Assembly (NCBI GenBank): GCA_011390785.1
Contig: JAABRR010000022.1
Coordinates: forward strand, 1 to 64,000
Length of the DNA stretch: 64,000 nt
Direction: 5' to 3'
From: Sphingobacteriia bacterium
GTDB taxonomy: Bacteria; Bacteroidota; Bacteroidia; Bacteroidales; UBA7960
Below the pieces are notes generated by a model. The model had not been told where the DNA came from. It searched no databases and saw only the letters and a program-made list of their open reading frames with translations. Every line of letters begins with the position of its first letter. The first letter of the stretch is position 1. The position numbers and the translations under genes were made by a program. This document shows, one piece after another, positions 7,560 through 17,449 of this stretch.

Positions 7560-9338
7560 TTAAGATAACTTTATTGCCTTGAACTTACATTTGGTATAGC
7601 ACACACCACACTGAATGCAAGCATCCTGTCTGATGAAATGAATTTCCTTTTTGCCCCCGTCGATAGCATCTACCGGACAACCTTTTGAACAGGCCATGCA
7701 GCCGGTACAGTTGTCTGCCACCACTTCGTAGGTAAGCAGTTTTTTGCAACTCAGGGCGGGGCATTTTTTATCGCGGATGTGTGCTTCGTACTCATCACGG
7801 AAATATTTCAGTGTGGTAAGCACCGGGTTGGGCGCTGTCTGGCCCAATCCGCACAACGAACTGTCTTTGATAGTGGCAGCAAGCTCTTCCAGCATTTCAA
7901 TGTCGCCTTCCCTTCCGTCGCCTTCAGTAATGCGTGTAAGGATTTCGAGCATGCGCTTGGTCCCAATCCGGCAGAAAGTACATTTGCCACAAGATTCCTT
8001 TTGGGTAAAATCGAGAAAGAAACGGGCCACATCCACCACGCAGGTTGTTTCATCCATAACCACCATACCACCAGAACCCATGATGGCACCTGTTGCGTTT
8101 ACACTGTCATAATCCACAATGGTATCAGAAAGATACTCTGGTATGCATCCGCCCGACGGGCCACCAAGCTGTACTGCCTTGAACTTCTTATCACCGGCAA
8201 TTCCACCACCCAGCTTGTAAATGATATCCTTAATGGTGATGCCCATGGGCACCTCTACCAGACCGCCATGCTTAATCTTTCCGGTAAGGGCAAAAACCTT
8301 GGTGCCTTTGCTTTTTTCTGTGCCATATTGGGCATATTCGGCTCCGCCGTGATATACAATCCATGGTACATTGGCAAAAGTTTCCACGTTGTTGATGTTG
8401 GTCGGACTCTTCCACAACCCGCTCTCTGCAGGGAAAGGGGGCCGCCGGCGTGGCATTCCGCGCTCCCCTTCAATAGATGCGATGAGTGCGGTTTCTTCGC
8501 CACAAACAAAGGCTCCGGCGCCTTCTTTTATTTGCAGGTCGAAGTCAAAATTTGGGATTCCAAAAATATTTTTGCCCAGGTAACCGTTTTCTCGTGCCTG
8601 TTTGATGGCAATATTCAAACGTTTGATGGCCAGCGGGTATTCGGCCCGGCAATAGATATAGCCTTCGCTGGCACCAATGGCAAACCCGCAAATCATCATC
8701 CCTTCCAATATGCTGTGGGGGTCTCCTTCCAGGATTGACCGATCCATAAAAGCTCCGGGGTCACCTTCGTCGGCATTGCAGATCACATATTTTTGTTCTG
8801 CTGTGTTGTTGCGGGCAAATTTCCATTTCATGCCTGTGGGGAAGCCACCGCCTCCCCTGCCCCGAATGCCGCTTTCCAGCACGGTTTGAATTACCGCATC
8901 AGGATTAAGATTCTGGTTTGATATTTTACGCATGGCGGCATAGCCGTTTCTTGCTTCGTATTCTTCAATGCTTTCAGGATCCATATGCCCGCAGTTGCGC
9001 AGGGCAATCTTCACCTGCCCGTCAAAAAATCCGGCATCGGCAGAGCGGTATTTCTCCGATTCTATCAAATATTCAGGCACGGGCGAAAAATTACGGATGT
9101 GCTTCTCAATGATTTCATCCACACGACCGGCATCAATATTTCCGTAAAGGTATTTGCCGGTATCATCGATGATTTCTACCAGAGGTTCACGGAAACACAT
9201 ACCCACACAACTGGTTTTTTTGATCTCGAAATCAAGCTTGTCTGTTTCCTTTATCCTGTGGAATTCATCGTAGGTTTTCCCTGCGCCTGCTGCCAGTCCG
9301 CAACTTCCAAGACCTACTATAACGGTTGTTTGAGACAT
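7560..9338 (-). CDS. NuoF-like NADH-binding flavoprotein with C-terminal ferredoxin domain
   Basis: 592 residues. The N-terminal thioredoxin-like [2Fe-2S] region has GSCGLAAGA and CVGMC. The NuoF core has the NADH/FMN-binding RGGGGFPTG and CNADEGDPGAFMDRS, then CGEETALIASIEG. A 4Fe-4S motif ESCGKCTFCR with a distal SLCGLG follows. The C-terminus adds two ferredoxin clusters (CTGCMACSKGCP, CIQCGVCYTKC). This is the HndC/HydB/StnB layout of soluble NADH-linked complexes rather than plain complex I NuoF. It sits 77 bases upstream of the NuoG-like gene and about 300 bases downstream of the NuoE-like gene, and should pass electrons between NADH and its partners. Confidence 0.9.
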   Translation of the reverse strand: MSQTTVIVGLGSCGLAAGAGKTYDEFHRIKETDKLDFEIKKTSCVGMCFREPLVEIIDDTGKYLYGNIDAGRVDEIIEKHIRNFSPVPEYLIESEKYRSADAGFFDGQVKIALRNCGHMDPESIEEYEARNGYAAMRKISNQNLNPDAVIQTVLESGIRGRGGGGFPTGMKWKFARNNTAEQKYVICNADEGDPGAFMDRSILEGDPHSILEGMMICGFAIGASEGYIYCRAEYPLAIKRLNIAIKQARENGYLGKNIFGIPNFDFDLQIKEGAGAFVCGEETALIASIEGERGMPRRRPPFPAESGLWKSPTNINNVETFANVPWIVYHGGAEYAQYGTEKSKGTKVFALTGKIKHGGLVEVPMGITIKDIIYKLGGGIAGDKKFKAVQLGGPSGGCIPEYLSDTIVDYDSVNATGAIMGSGGMVVMDETTCVVDVARFFLDFTQKESCGKCTFCRIGTKRMLEILTRITEGDGREGDIEMLEELAATIKDSSLCGLGQTAPNPVLTTLKYFRDEYEAHIRDKKCPALSCKKLLTYEVVADNCTGCMACSKGCPVDAIDGGKKEIHFIRQDACIQCGVCYTKCKFKAIKLS

Positions 9339-9429
9339 ATTTTTTTTATTATTAATTTAGATATCTAATAAATAGTGAATGAAGATTTACCTATCAATGT
9401 CGCTCAGTTAAGAATTTCTCAGTGTCTGA

Positions 9430-9462
9430 TCCCCCCTTTGAAGGGGGTTAGGGGGATGTTTA
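9430..9462 (-). repeat. Palindromic G/C-run repeat, copy 3
   Basis: The family unit in reverse orientation: CCCCCCTTTGAAGGGGG, TTA, GGGGGATGTTT. With copy 4 it forms an inverted pair 20 bases apart in the 299-base gap between the NuoE-like and NuoF-like genes. The rest of that gap shows no gene. Confidence 0.8.
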
Positions 9463-9482
9463 AATTTGTACTTTACTTTAAA

Positions 9483-9520
9483 AACATCCCCCTGCCCCCT
9501 TCAAAGGGAGAGTTGGGCCT
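9483..9520 (+). repeat. Palindromic G/C-run repeat, copy 4
   Basis: Forward unit: AAACATCCCCCTGCCCCCTT, then CAAAGGGAGAGTTGGGC. It faces copy 3, and together they could fold into one large cruciform or mRNA hairpin inside the redox operon. Confidence 0.8.
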
Positions 9521-9637
9521 ACCTATTGATAATATAAATACCATATTTTAAGTTATCTATTATTACTATGGCTTAAATATTTCTTAACTAAACGACATTG
9601 AATAATGAATGAAGATTTCACTTTTAATTTATAATTC

Positions 9638-10162
9638 TTAGCTTTCCTCTCTTTTCATCTCCTTCACAATTTTCAACGCTTGTTTGGGCGTGAGTTTTCC
9701 GTAAGTTTCTTCATCGATCATCATTACCGGTGCAAGGGAGCAACATCCAAGGCAGGCAACTGTTTCAAGGGTGAAGAGCCCATCATCGGTCGTTTCGCCA
9801 TCTTTGATACTTAGAAAATCGAGTATTTCGTCGGTAATGGCCGATACACCCTGCACATGACAAGCGGTACCGTGGCACATTTTTATGATGTGCTTTCCGG
9901 CGGGCTTTAGCCGGAACTGTGCATAAAACGTGGCTACGCCATACATTTCATTGAGTTCGAGTCCGGTTTCCTGGTTGAGTTTCAGAAACGCTTCACGAGG
10001 AATATATCCAAAAATTGCCTGAACCCCCTGAAGAAGCGGAATTAGATTGCCTTTTTTGGTTTTGTATTTTTCTATCAAGGGGTTGAGAAGGTCAAGATCT
10101 ACTTCCAGATTTTCGTCTGGAATGAAGGTTTCATCTTGTGGAACAATTCTTTTAATTCGCAT
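9638..10162 (-). CDS. NuoE-like [2Fe-2S] subunit
   Basis: 174 residues, the usual length for NuoE/HndA. An N-terminal helical bundle precedes a thioredoxin-like [2Fe-2S] domain with the conserved MCHGTAC and ACLGCCSLAP cysteines and a GVATFYAQF motif. It is the first gene of the NuoE-NuoF-NuoG-like set and feeds or receives electrons at the flavoprotein. There are no membrane subunits of complex I nearby, which supports a soluble complex. Confidence 0.92.
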   Translation of the reverse strand: MRIKRIVPQDETFIPDENLEVDLDLLNPLIEKYKTKKGNLIPLLQGVQAIFGYIPREAFLKLNQETGLELNEMYGVATFYAQFRLKPAGKHIIKMCHGTACHVQGVSAITDEILDFLSIKDGETTDDGLFTLETVACLGCCSLAPVMMIDEETYGKLTPKQALKIVKEMKREES

Positions 10163-10415
10163 ATTTTTTAAAATTTTGCGAAAATTAATTAAAATTTATA
10201 GAACGGGGTGTTAATTGGTGGGAAAAATATTTTTTTGATTTTTGTTGGGTGAGAAAAATAAAATAATTTGGGTGGAGAAATTTTAAAATTTAGGCTGGGT
10301 GCCACTTCATCTAAGATTGTGTAAGTGATTAATTTACAGATTTTTCAAAAGTGAGCGAAATTGCAACCGACGACAGGGAGCTCAACGAAGATAAATTTAG
10401 CTTAGTTCAATGCTT

Positions 10416-11246
10416 CTAATTCTTTTGGAAAATAAAGAACATATACTTTTTATTTTTTGCAAAAGCTTCAGAATCGAGCAGTTCAAGAATTCGGTAACCT
10501 TTGGCAATTCGCTTTCTGAAAAGCCACATTATTATTTTAAACAGCCTGGGCCTTCTTTCTCTGAGTTTATCACTAAAAATCTCAATCGAGGTGAGAATAT
10601 ATTTTTCTATAAAAATTTTGGCAGCATCAAGGGTAGGGCTGGTTTCGTGGGTAACATCTTTCTCTTTGGTAACCAGGAAACCGTCATCCTTTGCCAGTTT
10701 AAGGAAGGTACTGAGTTTATGACCGCTTTTTCCTATAAGTCCCGAAGCATAATCATTTTTGAAATAATCGCAAACCACCAAATGGCCGCCAGGCTTCAAA
10801 CATTCATAAGCTTTTGCAAATAACTGCTTAACAGGAATATATTGTGCGGACTCGCTCATCAGCACGAGATCATATTCTTTTGAAGAATTAAAATACTGGA
10901 AACGTGCAAGATGAAACCTACCGGGCAGTCTTTTTTCAAATATTTCCTGCTGAAACAGATCGGGGGATAACCCTTCTACATCAAAGCCTTTACCAAAGAG
11001 AGTTTCTGACATTACGCCACTACCACACCCAACATCGAGCACTCTGGTTTTTGCAGGATCTTTAGCCAGGCTTTGTATCTCTGTAACCAGAAAATCTTCA
11101 TACCTTTTCTGGGCTACTTTTACGCCATCCAGGGTTCGTGGATCATTATCTACCCACATTCCGTAGTGAAGCCTGTCCAGCCCCAAAACATCATAATAAA
11201 ATCTCAAAGCCCTGTCTTTTCTAAATTCTGGTTTCGATCTGCCCAT
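10416..11246 (-). CDS. SAM-dependent class I methyltransferase
   Basis: 276 residues. The SAM-binding motif I is VLDVGCGSGVMSETL at about residues 84-98, followed by a motif with an acidic/Pro segment (VEGLSPD) and post-motifs (LVLMSESAQYIP, LKPGGHLVVCDYF), typical of UbiE/small-molecule methyltransferases. The substrate is not evident. It stands alone: the NuoE-like gene lies downstream after about 250 AT-rich bases and the lactate permease diverges upstream. A CAAAAGTA at 11284-11291 reads TACTTTTG on the minus strand and may be its -7 element. Confidence 0.75.
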   Translation of the reverse strand: MGRSKPEFRKDRALRFYYDVLGLDRLHYGMWVDNDPRTLDGVKVAQKRYEDFLVTEIQSLAKDPAKTRVLDVGCGSGVMSETLFGKGFDVEGLSPDLFQQEIFEKRLPGRFHLARFQYFNSSKEYDLVLMSESAQYIPVKQLFAKAYECLKPGGHLVVCDYFKNDYASGLIGKSGHKLSTFLKLAKDDGFLVTKEKDVTHETSPTLDAAKIFIEKYILTSIEIFSDKLRERRPRLFKIIMWLFRKRIAKGYRILELLDSEAFAKNKKYMFFIFQKN

Positions 11247-11410
11247 AGATATTATTTAAATGATAGCTTGCCAAGGAAAAAAGCAAAAGTATGGATAAAT
11301 ATTAATAGATAATAAGAAGAAGTTTATGAATATAAGTGAACCTGAAATACCAAAAAACGTTATTTTGATTATAGCAATAATTAAGCACCAAAGAAATAAT
11401 AATAAACAAC

Positions 11411-13081
11411 ATGACAAACGGACTTCTTGCCTTTTTTGCTTCTTTCCCAATATTTCTTATATTTATTTTGATGGCAGGCCTTAAGCAGCCTGCCACACGT
11501 GCTATGCCGCTGGCATTCCTGTTAACACTGGCATTGGCAGTATTTGTTTGGGATATGGATACAAATTGGATAGTAGCAGCATCTATGAACGGAATAGTGA
11601 TAGCTGTAAAAATATTATTGATCGTTTTTGGGGCGCTTACCTTGCTTTTTACCATGCGTGAGAGCGGAGCCATTGCAGTAATCAACGATTTTTTCATTGG
11701 TATTTCACCCGATAAGCGGGTTCAGGCGATCATCATCACCTGGCTTTTTGGAAGTTTTCTTGAAGGTGCGGCAGGATTTGGTACACCTGCTGCCATTGCT
11801 GCTCCGCTGTTGCTTTCGTTGGGATTTCCGGCTTTGGCAGCAGTAATGGTAGCACTTATCGCCAATAGCACAGCGGTATCTTTTGGAGCTGTTGGTACCC
11901 CAACATTAATAGGCATTGGGGAGACGTTGCAGCTGCCGGAAATAGAACAAACTCTTGCTCTTTCCGGTATGACGTATGCAGAGTTTGTTCAGGATGTAGG
12001 TATGTGGTCGTCTATATTTCACGCTATTCCGGGCCTGTTTGTGCCAGCACTTACCATGCTAATGCTAACCCGCTTTTTTGGAAAGAAGCGAAGTTTCTTT
12101 GAAGGATTGGAAATACTACCTTATGCCTTGTTTGCCGGGTTGAGTTTTCTAGTTCCCTACATTTTGGTAGCAATATTTATTGGTCCTGAATTTCCCAGTG
12201 TAATCGGCGGCCTTGTGGGATTGGCGATCCTAATCCCATTAACCCGTAAAGGATTCCTGATACCTAAAAAGCGTTGGGAATTTCCCGACAAATCGGAGTG
12301 GGAGAAAAACTGGAGTGGAAATATCAGCATGGATGTATCAGATTTAACATCAAAGAAAATGTCTTTGGGTAAGGCATGGCTACCTTATATTGCCATTGGA
12401 GTTTTGTTGGTATTAACCAGGGTTCGCTCTCTCCCATTTAACGAATGGCTGATGTCGGTAAAGCTCCAATCCAATTCAGTTTTGGGTAGTGGTGTTAACA
12501 TTGAATTTGACCCATTGTATAACCCGGGAATTTTACCTTTTATGCTGATATCATTGTTTGCCATTGCTATGTACCGAATGAGCAAAAAGCAGGTTTCATC
12601 AGCCTGGGGAGAAGCTGTGCAACGGATTAAAGGGCCAACAATTGCCCTGCTATTTGCCGTGCCTATGGTTCGATTGATGATGCAATCGGGCAACAATCCG
12701 CAGGAGCTGGCCAGTATGCCCGTGGCCATGGCACAATTCATGTCCGGAATATTCGAATCTTCATGGCCATTTGTAAGTCCTTTTGTTGGTGCACTGGGTT
12801 CGTTTATCGCAGGATCGAATGCCGTGTCGAACATGCTGTTTGTGTATTTCCAATACTCGGTGGCCGAGCAAGCTGGTCTTTCTTCCACCCTTATTGTAAG
12901 CCTTCAAAATGTAGGTGGATCATTAGGAAATATGATTGCCGTTCATAATATCATTGCTGCCTGTGCAACGGTTGGACTGGTTGGAGTGGAAGGTTTGCTG
13001 CTAAAACGCAATGCTATACCCCTGCTCATTTTAGCTACCCTGGCGGGTATGACTGCCATGATCATTGTGTCCCTTTCCTAA
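11411..13081 (+). CDS. lldP: L-lactate permease (LctP family)
   Basis: 556 residues with about 13 hydrophobic segments. The family signature region [19 protein letters not shown] and the following [17 protein letters not shown] are clear, as is the C-terminal [15 protein letters not shown] and [13 protein letters not shown]. The length fits LctP/LldP. It imports lactate (or glycolate) by proton symport across the inner membrane. No lactate dehydrogenase or lut genes are adjacent. It diverges from the methyltransferase and ends at a clear terminator shared with the convergent acnA. Confidence 0.92.
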   Translation: MTNGLLAFFASFPIFLIFILMAGLKQPATRAMPLAFLLTLALAVFVWDMDTNWIVAASMNGIVIAVKILLIVFGALTLLFTMRESGAIAVINDFFIGISPDKRVQAIIITWLFGSFLEGAAGFGTPAAIAAPLLLSLGFPALAAVMVALIANSTAVSFGAVGTPTLIGIGETLQLPEIEQTLALSGMTYAEFVQDVGMWSSIFHAIPGLFVPALTMLMLTRFFGKKRSFFEGLEILPYALFAGLSFLVPYILVAIFIGPEFPSVIGGLVGLAILIPLTRKGFLIPKKRWEFPDKSEWEKNWSGNISMDVSDLTSKKMSLGKAWLPYIAIGVLLVLTRVRSLPFNEWLMSVKLQSNSVLGSGVNIEFDPLYNPGILPFMLISLFAIAMYRMSKKQVSSAWGEAVQRIKGPTIALLFAVPMVRLMMQSGNNPQELASMPVAMAQFMSGIFESSWPFVSPFVGALGSFIAGSNAVSNMLFVYFQYSVAEQAGLSSTLIVSLQNVGGSLGNMIAVHNIIAACATVGLVGVEGLLLKRNAIPLLILATLAGMTAMIIVSLS

Positions 13082-13091
13082 ATCGCAATTA

Positions 13092-13125
13092 AAAAGCCGG
13101 CCAATGAGCCGGCTTTTCTATTATT
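13092..13125 (+). terminator. Rho-independent terminator after the lactate permease
   Basis: AAAAGCCGGC (13092-13101), a 6-base loop, then GCCGGCTTTT (13108-13117), followed by a T-rich stretch. The A-run on the left and T-run on the right let it act in both directions, ending lldP and the convergent acnA. Confidence 0.85.
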
Positions 13126-13168
13126 ACAAAAAAAATAATCTTATGTCAGATTAATTGGAAGGCAGATT

Positions 13169-15937
13169 TTACCTGCTAAGAAAATCTCTCAAGACATAGT
13201 GCAAAATTCCGCCATGTTCGTAGTATTTAACTTCGATGAGAGAATCTATCCGGGCTGTTACCTGAAAATCAATACTTTCTCCAACTGGATTTCTGGCAGA
13301 AACATCCAGTACCTGTAATGGGCTCAAGCCTTTGCTTATACCCTTGATGGTGAATTTTTCCTTTCCTGTTAAACCTAACTTTTCAGCACTTTCGCCGGGC
13401 ATAAATTGCATGGGTAAAACACCCATACCAATAAGATTGCTACGGTGAATACGCTCGTAACTTTCGGCGATAACGGCTTTGATTCCCAGAAGGTTTGTGC
13501 CTTTGGCAGCCCAGTCGCGGCTCGACCCACTTCCATACTCTTTGCCAGCTAAAACAATCAGCGGAGTATTTTCCGACTGATATTTTTGTGAAGCATCAAA
13601 CACGGTTGTATGCTCGCCAGTTGGAATGTGTGTGGTGAAGCCACCCTCACGCTGAGCCAGTTTGTTTTTGATTCTTACGTTGGCAAAGGTACCACGCATC
13701 ATCACTTCATCATTACCCCTTCTGGAGCCATATGAATTGAAGTCTTTTTGTTGAACCCCTTTTTCAACAAGATACTTACCTGCGGGCGACTGAGGGCCAA
13801 AAGCACCGGCCGGTGATATATGGTCAGTCGTAATACTATCACCCAATACAAGCAAAGCATAAGCATTTTCAATGTCCTTCGGTGCCACAGGTTCTACCGA
13901 AATATCTTTAAAAAAGGGAGCTTCTTTAATATAAGTTGAAGAATCATCCCACTGATAAATCTCATCTTTTGGAACTTCCAGCTGCTGCCATATCTCGTTT
14001 CCATCGAAAATTTCGCCATAACTTTTAGCAAAATCATCTTTGGTAAGCACTCGGGCCATGGTATCTTCAATTTCATCGTGGCCAGGCCAGATATCCTTCA
14101 GATAAACCGGATTCATATTGGGATCATAAGCAAGGGGTTCATTGATCAGGTCAATATCGATTCTTCCGGCAATGGCGTAGGCCACAACCAGGATGGGCGA
14201 CATAAGGAAATTCATCCTTACCTGCGGGTGAACACGGGCTTCGAAATTTCGGTTTCCCGACAAGGCAGAAGCTACCACGAGTTCATTTTTTTCAACCGCT
14301 TCGGCTATGTGTACTGGCAGCGGCCCTGAATTACCAATACAACTGGTACATCCGTAACCTACTGTATGAAATCTTAATGCTTCGAGATCTTCCTGGAGCC
14401 CTGATTTTACAAGATAGTCAGTTACAACCTTTGAACCTGGAGCGAGGGATGTTTTTACCCAGGGTTTTACGTCAAGCCCCAACCGACGTGCTTTGCGGGC
14501 CAGAATACCGGCACCAATCATTACTGATGGATTGGAAGTGTTGGTGCATGAAGTAATGGCTGCGATAACAACAGAACCATCACTAATGCGAAAACGTTCG
14601 TTGTTTACATTAATCTCTACGGTACGCATCCCCACATCTTTTACTTCTGCGTCAAGAGCCACAGCAGTATGATGAGATGATTTTTGTGTTCCACCACCTT
14701 CACCCAGCCAACGCTCCAACTCTCTCTTATCTGGCTCAATATATTCTCTCTTAAAATCAGATGAAAGAAGCGTTTTAAAAGTAGATTTGGCTTCGCGCAT
14801 CAAAATCTTATCCTGTGGACGTTTAGGGCCTGCAATGGTAGGCTCAACAGTAGAAAGATCGAGCTCAAGAACCTTAGAATAAGTAATTTCTTCGTTTCCG
14901 GTTCTCCACAACATATTGGCCTTGCAATAGTCTTCCACGAGTTTAACCTGTTCTTCGGGCCGGTTGCTTTTGCGCATATAATCAAGCGTGCGGTCATCGA
15001 TGGGGAAGTAGGTAACCGTACAACCAAATTCAGGCGACATGTTTGAAATGGTAGCCCTGTCGGGTACGGTAAGGTTATCGAGTCCATTACCAAATACTTC
15101 TACAAATTTACCCACAACACCCTGTTTGCGAAGGAGTTGAGTAATGGTAAGCACCATATCGGTAGCGGTTGTTCCCAGGGGAAGTTTCCCTGTCAGTTTC
15201 AACCCAATTACTTCGGGCATAATAAAATAAATGGGTTGGCCAAGTAAAGCAGCTTCTGCTTCAATACCGCCAACACCCCATCCAACAACACCAATACCAT
15301 TTACCATAGGCGTATGGCTGTCGGTTCCAACCAATGTATCAGGAAAAGCTTCACCGTTGCGAACCGTTACCCCTTGTGCAAGATACTCGAGGTTAACCTG
15401 GTGACAAATACCCATTCCCGGAGGAACTACAGAAAAGTTATCAAAGGCCTTTTGTGCCCATTTCAGAAACTGGTAGCGCTCGCCATTACGCTGGTATTCC
15501 ACTTCAACATTTTTAAGATAGGAATACTGAGTACCAAAATAATCCACTTGCACAGAGTGGTCGATTACCAGATCAACAGGGACCAGGGGGTTTATGGCGC
15601 TGGCATCTTTGCCTTTGCGGGCCACTTCGGCACGTAGTGAAGCAATATCAACAACAGCCGGAACTCCGGTAAAATCCTGCATTAAAACACGGGCAGGCTT
15701 AAAAGGAATATCCTTATCAGAAGGGGCCGGCGACCAATTTAACAGAGTTTCAAGATTTTCATCGGTAATAGCAAATGCATCGTAGTTACGTAAGGCATTT
15801 TCCAGAAGGATTCTGATAGAGAACGGAAGGTGAGATACTTTTCTTCCTTCTTTTTCAAGCTTTACCAGACTGTAAAAATCAAAACTCCCTTTAGGGGTTG
15901 TTAAACAGTCTTTTATATTGAAGGGTAACTCTTTCAT
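13169..15937 (-). CDS. acnA: Aconitate hydratase (AcnA type)
   Basis: 922 residues, the AcnA/IRP-like length rather than the roughly 750-residue mitochondrial-like type. Motifs: GTDSHTPMVNGIGVVGWGVG for substrate and cluster binding, SCTNTSNPSVMIGAG and GYGCTSCIGNSGPL for the three 4Fe-4S cysteines, and the swivel-domain GKEYGSGSSRDWAAKGTNLL. It isomerises citrate to isocitrate. It is the last gene of the icd-gltA-acnA operon, 56 bases after gltA. Confidence 0.96.
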   Translation of the reverse strand: MKELPFNIKDCLTTPKGSFDFYSLVKLEKEGRKVSHLPFSIRILLENALRNYDAFAITDENLETLLNWSPAPSDKDIPFKPARVLMQDFTGVPAVVDIASLRAEVARKGKDASAINPLVPVDLVIDHSVQVDYFGTQYSYLKNVEVEYQRNGERYQFLKWAQKAFDNFSVVPPGMGICHQVNLEYLAQGVTVRNGEAFPDTLVGTDSHTPMVNGIGVVGWGVGGIEAEAALLGQPIYFIMPEVIGLKLTGKLPLGTTATDMVLTITQLLRKQGVVGKFVEVFGNGLDNLTVPDRATISNMSPEFGCTVTYFPIDDRTLDYMRKSNRPEEQVKLVEDYCKANMLWRTGNEEITYSKVLELDLSTVEPTIAGPKRPQDKILMREAKSTFKTLLSSDFKREYIEPDKRELERWLGEGGGTQKSSHHTAVALDAEVKDVGMRTVEINVNNERFRISDGSVVIAAITSCTNTSNPSVMIGAGILARKARRLGLDVKPWVKTSLAPGSKVVTDYLVKSGLQEDLEALRFHTVGYGCTSCIGNSGPLPVHIAEAVEKNELVVASALSGNRNFEARVHPQVRMNFLMSPILVVAYAIAGRIDIDLINEPLAYDPNMNPVYLKDIWPGHDEIEDTMARVLTKDDFAKSYGEIFDGNEIWQQLEVPKDEIYQWDDSSTYIKEAPFFKDISVEPVAPKDIENAYALLVLGDSITTDHISPAGAFGPQSPAGKYLVEKGVQQKDFNSYGSRRGNDEVMMRGTFANVRIKNKLAQREGGFTTHIPTGEHTTVFDASQKYQSENTPLIVLAGKEYGSGSSRDWAAKGTNLLGIKAVIAESYERIHRSNLIGMGVLPMQFMPGESAEKLGLTGKEKFTIKGISKGLSPLQVLDVSARNPVGESIDFQVTARIDSLIEVKYYEHGGILHYVLRDFLSR

Positions 15938-15993
15938 GATAAAAAATAATTATGATCTTTATATAAATTAATAAATGCGTAGAATTAAAAACC

Positions 15994-17349
15994 TTACGAT
16001 TCTTTTATACCAGAATCATCGCAATTGCCAATATCCACTTTAATTTTCCCTTCAGCCACATCACGGTACCACTGCAACGGATAAGAAGTTGGCCTTTCAA
16101 TGGGTAGTCCAAATACTCTGTCGAACAACAGGGAAGACATAACACCCAAAGCTCTTGAAATACCGAACATTACTGTATAGAAATTATGCTCTTTAATACC
16201 GTAAAAGCGAAGTAATGCACCACTATATGCATCTACATTGGGCCAGGGATTTTTCACCTTTCCGGTAGCTTCCAATAGTGGTGGCACAACATTGTAGAGT
16301 TTATTTACGATATTTATCAGGTTATCATTTTTAATGAATTTTTCTGCAAATTCTTTCTGTGCATCATATCTTGGGTCGGTTATTCTAAGAACGGCATGAC
16401 CAAACCCCGGGATAACGCCTCCCTGATCAAGGAATTTTTTGCAATATTTTCGAATTCTGTCAGGAGATGGGTCTTCATCGTTAACATCCCGGATCATATC
16501 CATGATCCAACTAAGAACATTCTGATTGGCAAACCCATGGAGTGGCCCGGCCAGACCCAGCATACCTGCTGCATAAGCATAATAGGGATTGCTTAGGGTA
16601 GAACCAACCAGGTGTGTGGTATGCGCAGAAACATTGCCCCCTTCATGGTCTGCATGAATACTCATGTACATACGCATTAAACGCATATGGGGAGGGGAGC
16701 TGAAGCCCATCATGTGAGCAAAATTACCGGCCCAGTCGAGACGTGGATCGGGATCGATATGTTCACCTTTGTGAAATGTTCGCCGGTATATGTAAGCAGC
16801 AATTCGGGGCAACCGCGCAATCAGGTTCATTACATCTTCGTAGGTGGTATCCCAGTAATATTTTTTTTGCACACCAGCCTGATGTGCATTCAGGAAGTAA
16901 GACTCTGAAGCCATACTGGTAATAGCGGCAACATACTGAGCCATGGGGCGGGCATTTTTAGGCATGGCATCTATAACATCAAAAACATGCCCCGGAACAA
17001 TCGCCCTGGTAGCCCAATCCTTACTAATGTTGGAAATATCATCCAGTTCAGGAACTTCGCCAATCAACATCAGATAGAACAAACCTTCGGGAAGGGGTTC
17101 ACCATGCGCACAAAGTCTGGGGATGGTTTTTCGCAACTCTTTTAAAGAAATTCCTCTGAACCGAATGCCTTCATTGGGGTCAAGTTTTGATGTTTCGGTA
17201 AGCAGGCTGGGGACTCCCTTCATCCCTGATAAAACATGACCAATTGTAACCTTTCCCACCACAACATCAGAGTGTTCATTTTTCAACTTCAGGTATTCAT
17301 CATACTTCTTCATTGCGGCTTCGTAGAATCTGTTCTTTATGTACTCCAT
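15994..17349 (-). CDS. gltA: Citrate synthase, type I mitochondrial-like
   Basis: 451 residues with the catalytic His motifs LAGPLHGFANQN and PGFGHAVLRITDPR and the Asp in VDAYSGALL. The N-terminal LLTETSKLDPNEGIRFRG and the overall layout match the eukaryotic mitochondrial and some Bacteroidota enzymes rather than the E. coli hexameric allosteric type. It condenses acetyl-CoA and oxaloacetate. It is located between icd (100-base gap) and acnA (56-base gap) on the same strand. Confidence 0.95.
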   Translation of the reverse strand: MEYIKNRFYEAAMKKYDEYLKLKNEHSDVVVGKVTIGHVLSGMKGVPSLLTETSKLDPNEGIRFRGISLKELRKTIPRLCAHGEPLPEGLFYLMLIGEVPELDDISNISKDWATRAIVPGHVFDVIDAMPKNARPMAQYVAAITSMASESYFLNAHQAGVQKKYYWDTTYEDVMNLIARLPRIAAYIYRRTFHKGEHIDPDPRLDWAGNFAHMMGFSSPPHMRLMRMYMSIHADHEGGNVSAHTTHLVGSTLSNPYYAYAAGMLGLAGPLHGFANQNVLSWIMDMIRDVNDEDPSPDRIRKYCKKFLDQGGVIPGFGHAVLRITDPRYDAQKEFAEKFIKNDNLINIVNKLYNVVPPLLEATGKVKNPWPNVDAYSGALLRFYGIKEHNFYTVMFGISRALGVMSSLLFDRVFGLPIERPTSYPLQWYRDVAEGKIKVDIGNCDDSGIKES

Positions 17350-17449
17350 GAATATGTGTTTTTGAAATTAGTAAATTTGTTGTGTGTTAATTGAGCTACC
17401 TGCCAATTCAGTTCCTTCAATGGTTTGCATGCTAAAATAATAAAAATAA

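Noticed and set aside
3823-9338. [FeFe]-hydrogenase (HydABC-type) interpretation of the NuoF/NuoG-like genes.
   Set aside because: None of the H-cluster cysteine motifs (TSCCPxW, MPCxxKxxE, ExMACxxGCxxGGG) is present.
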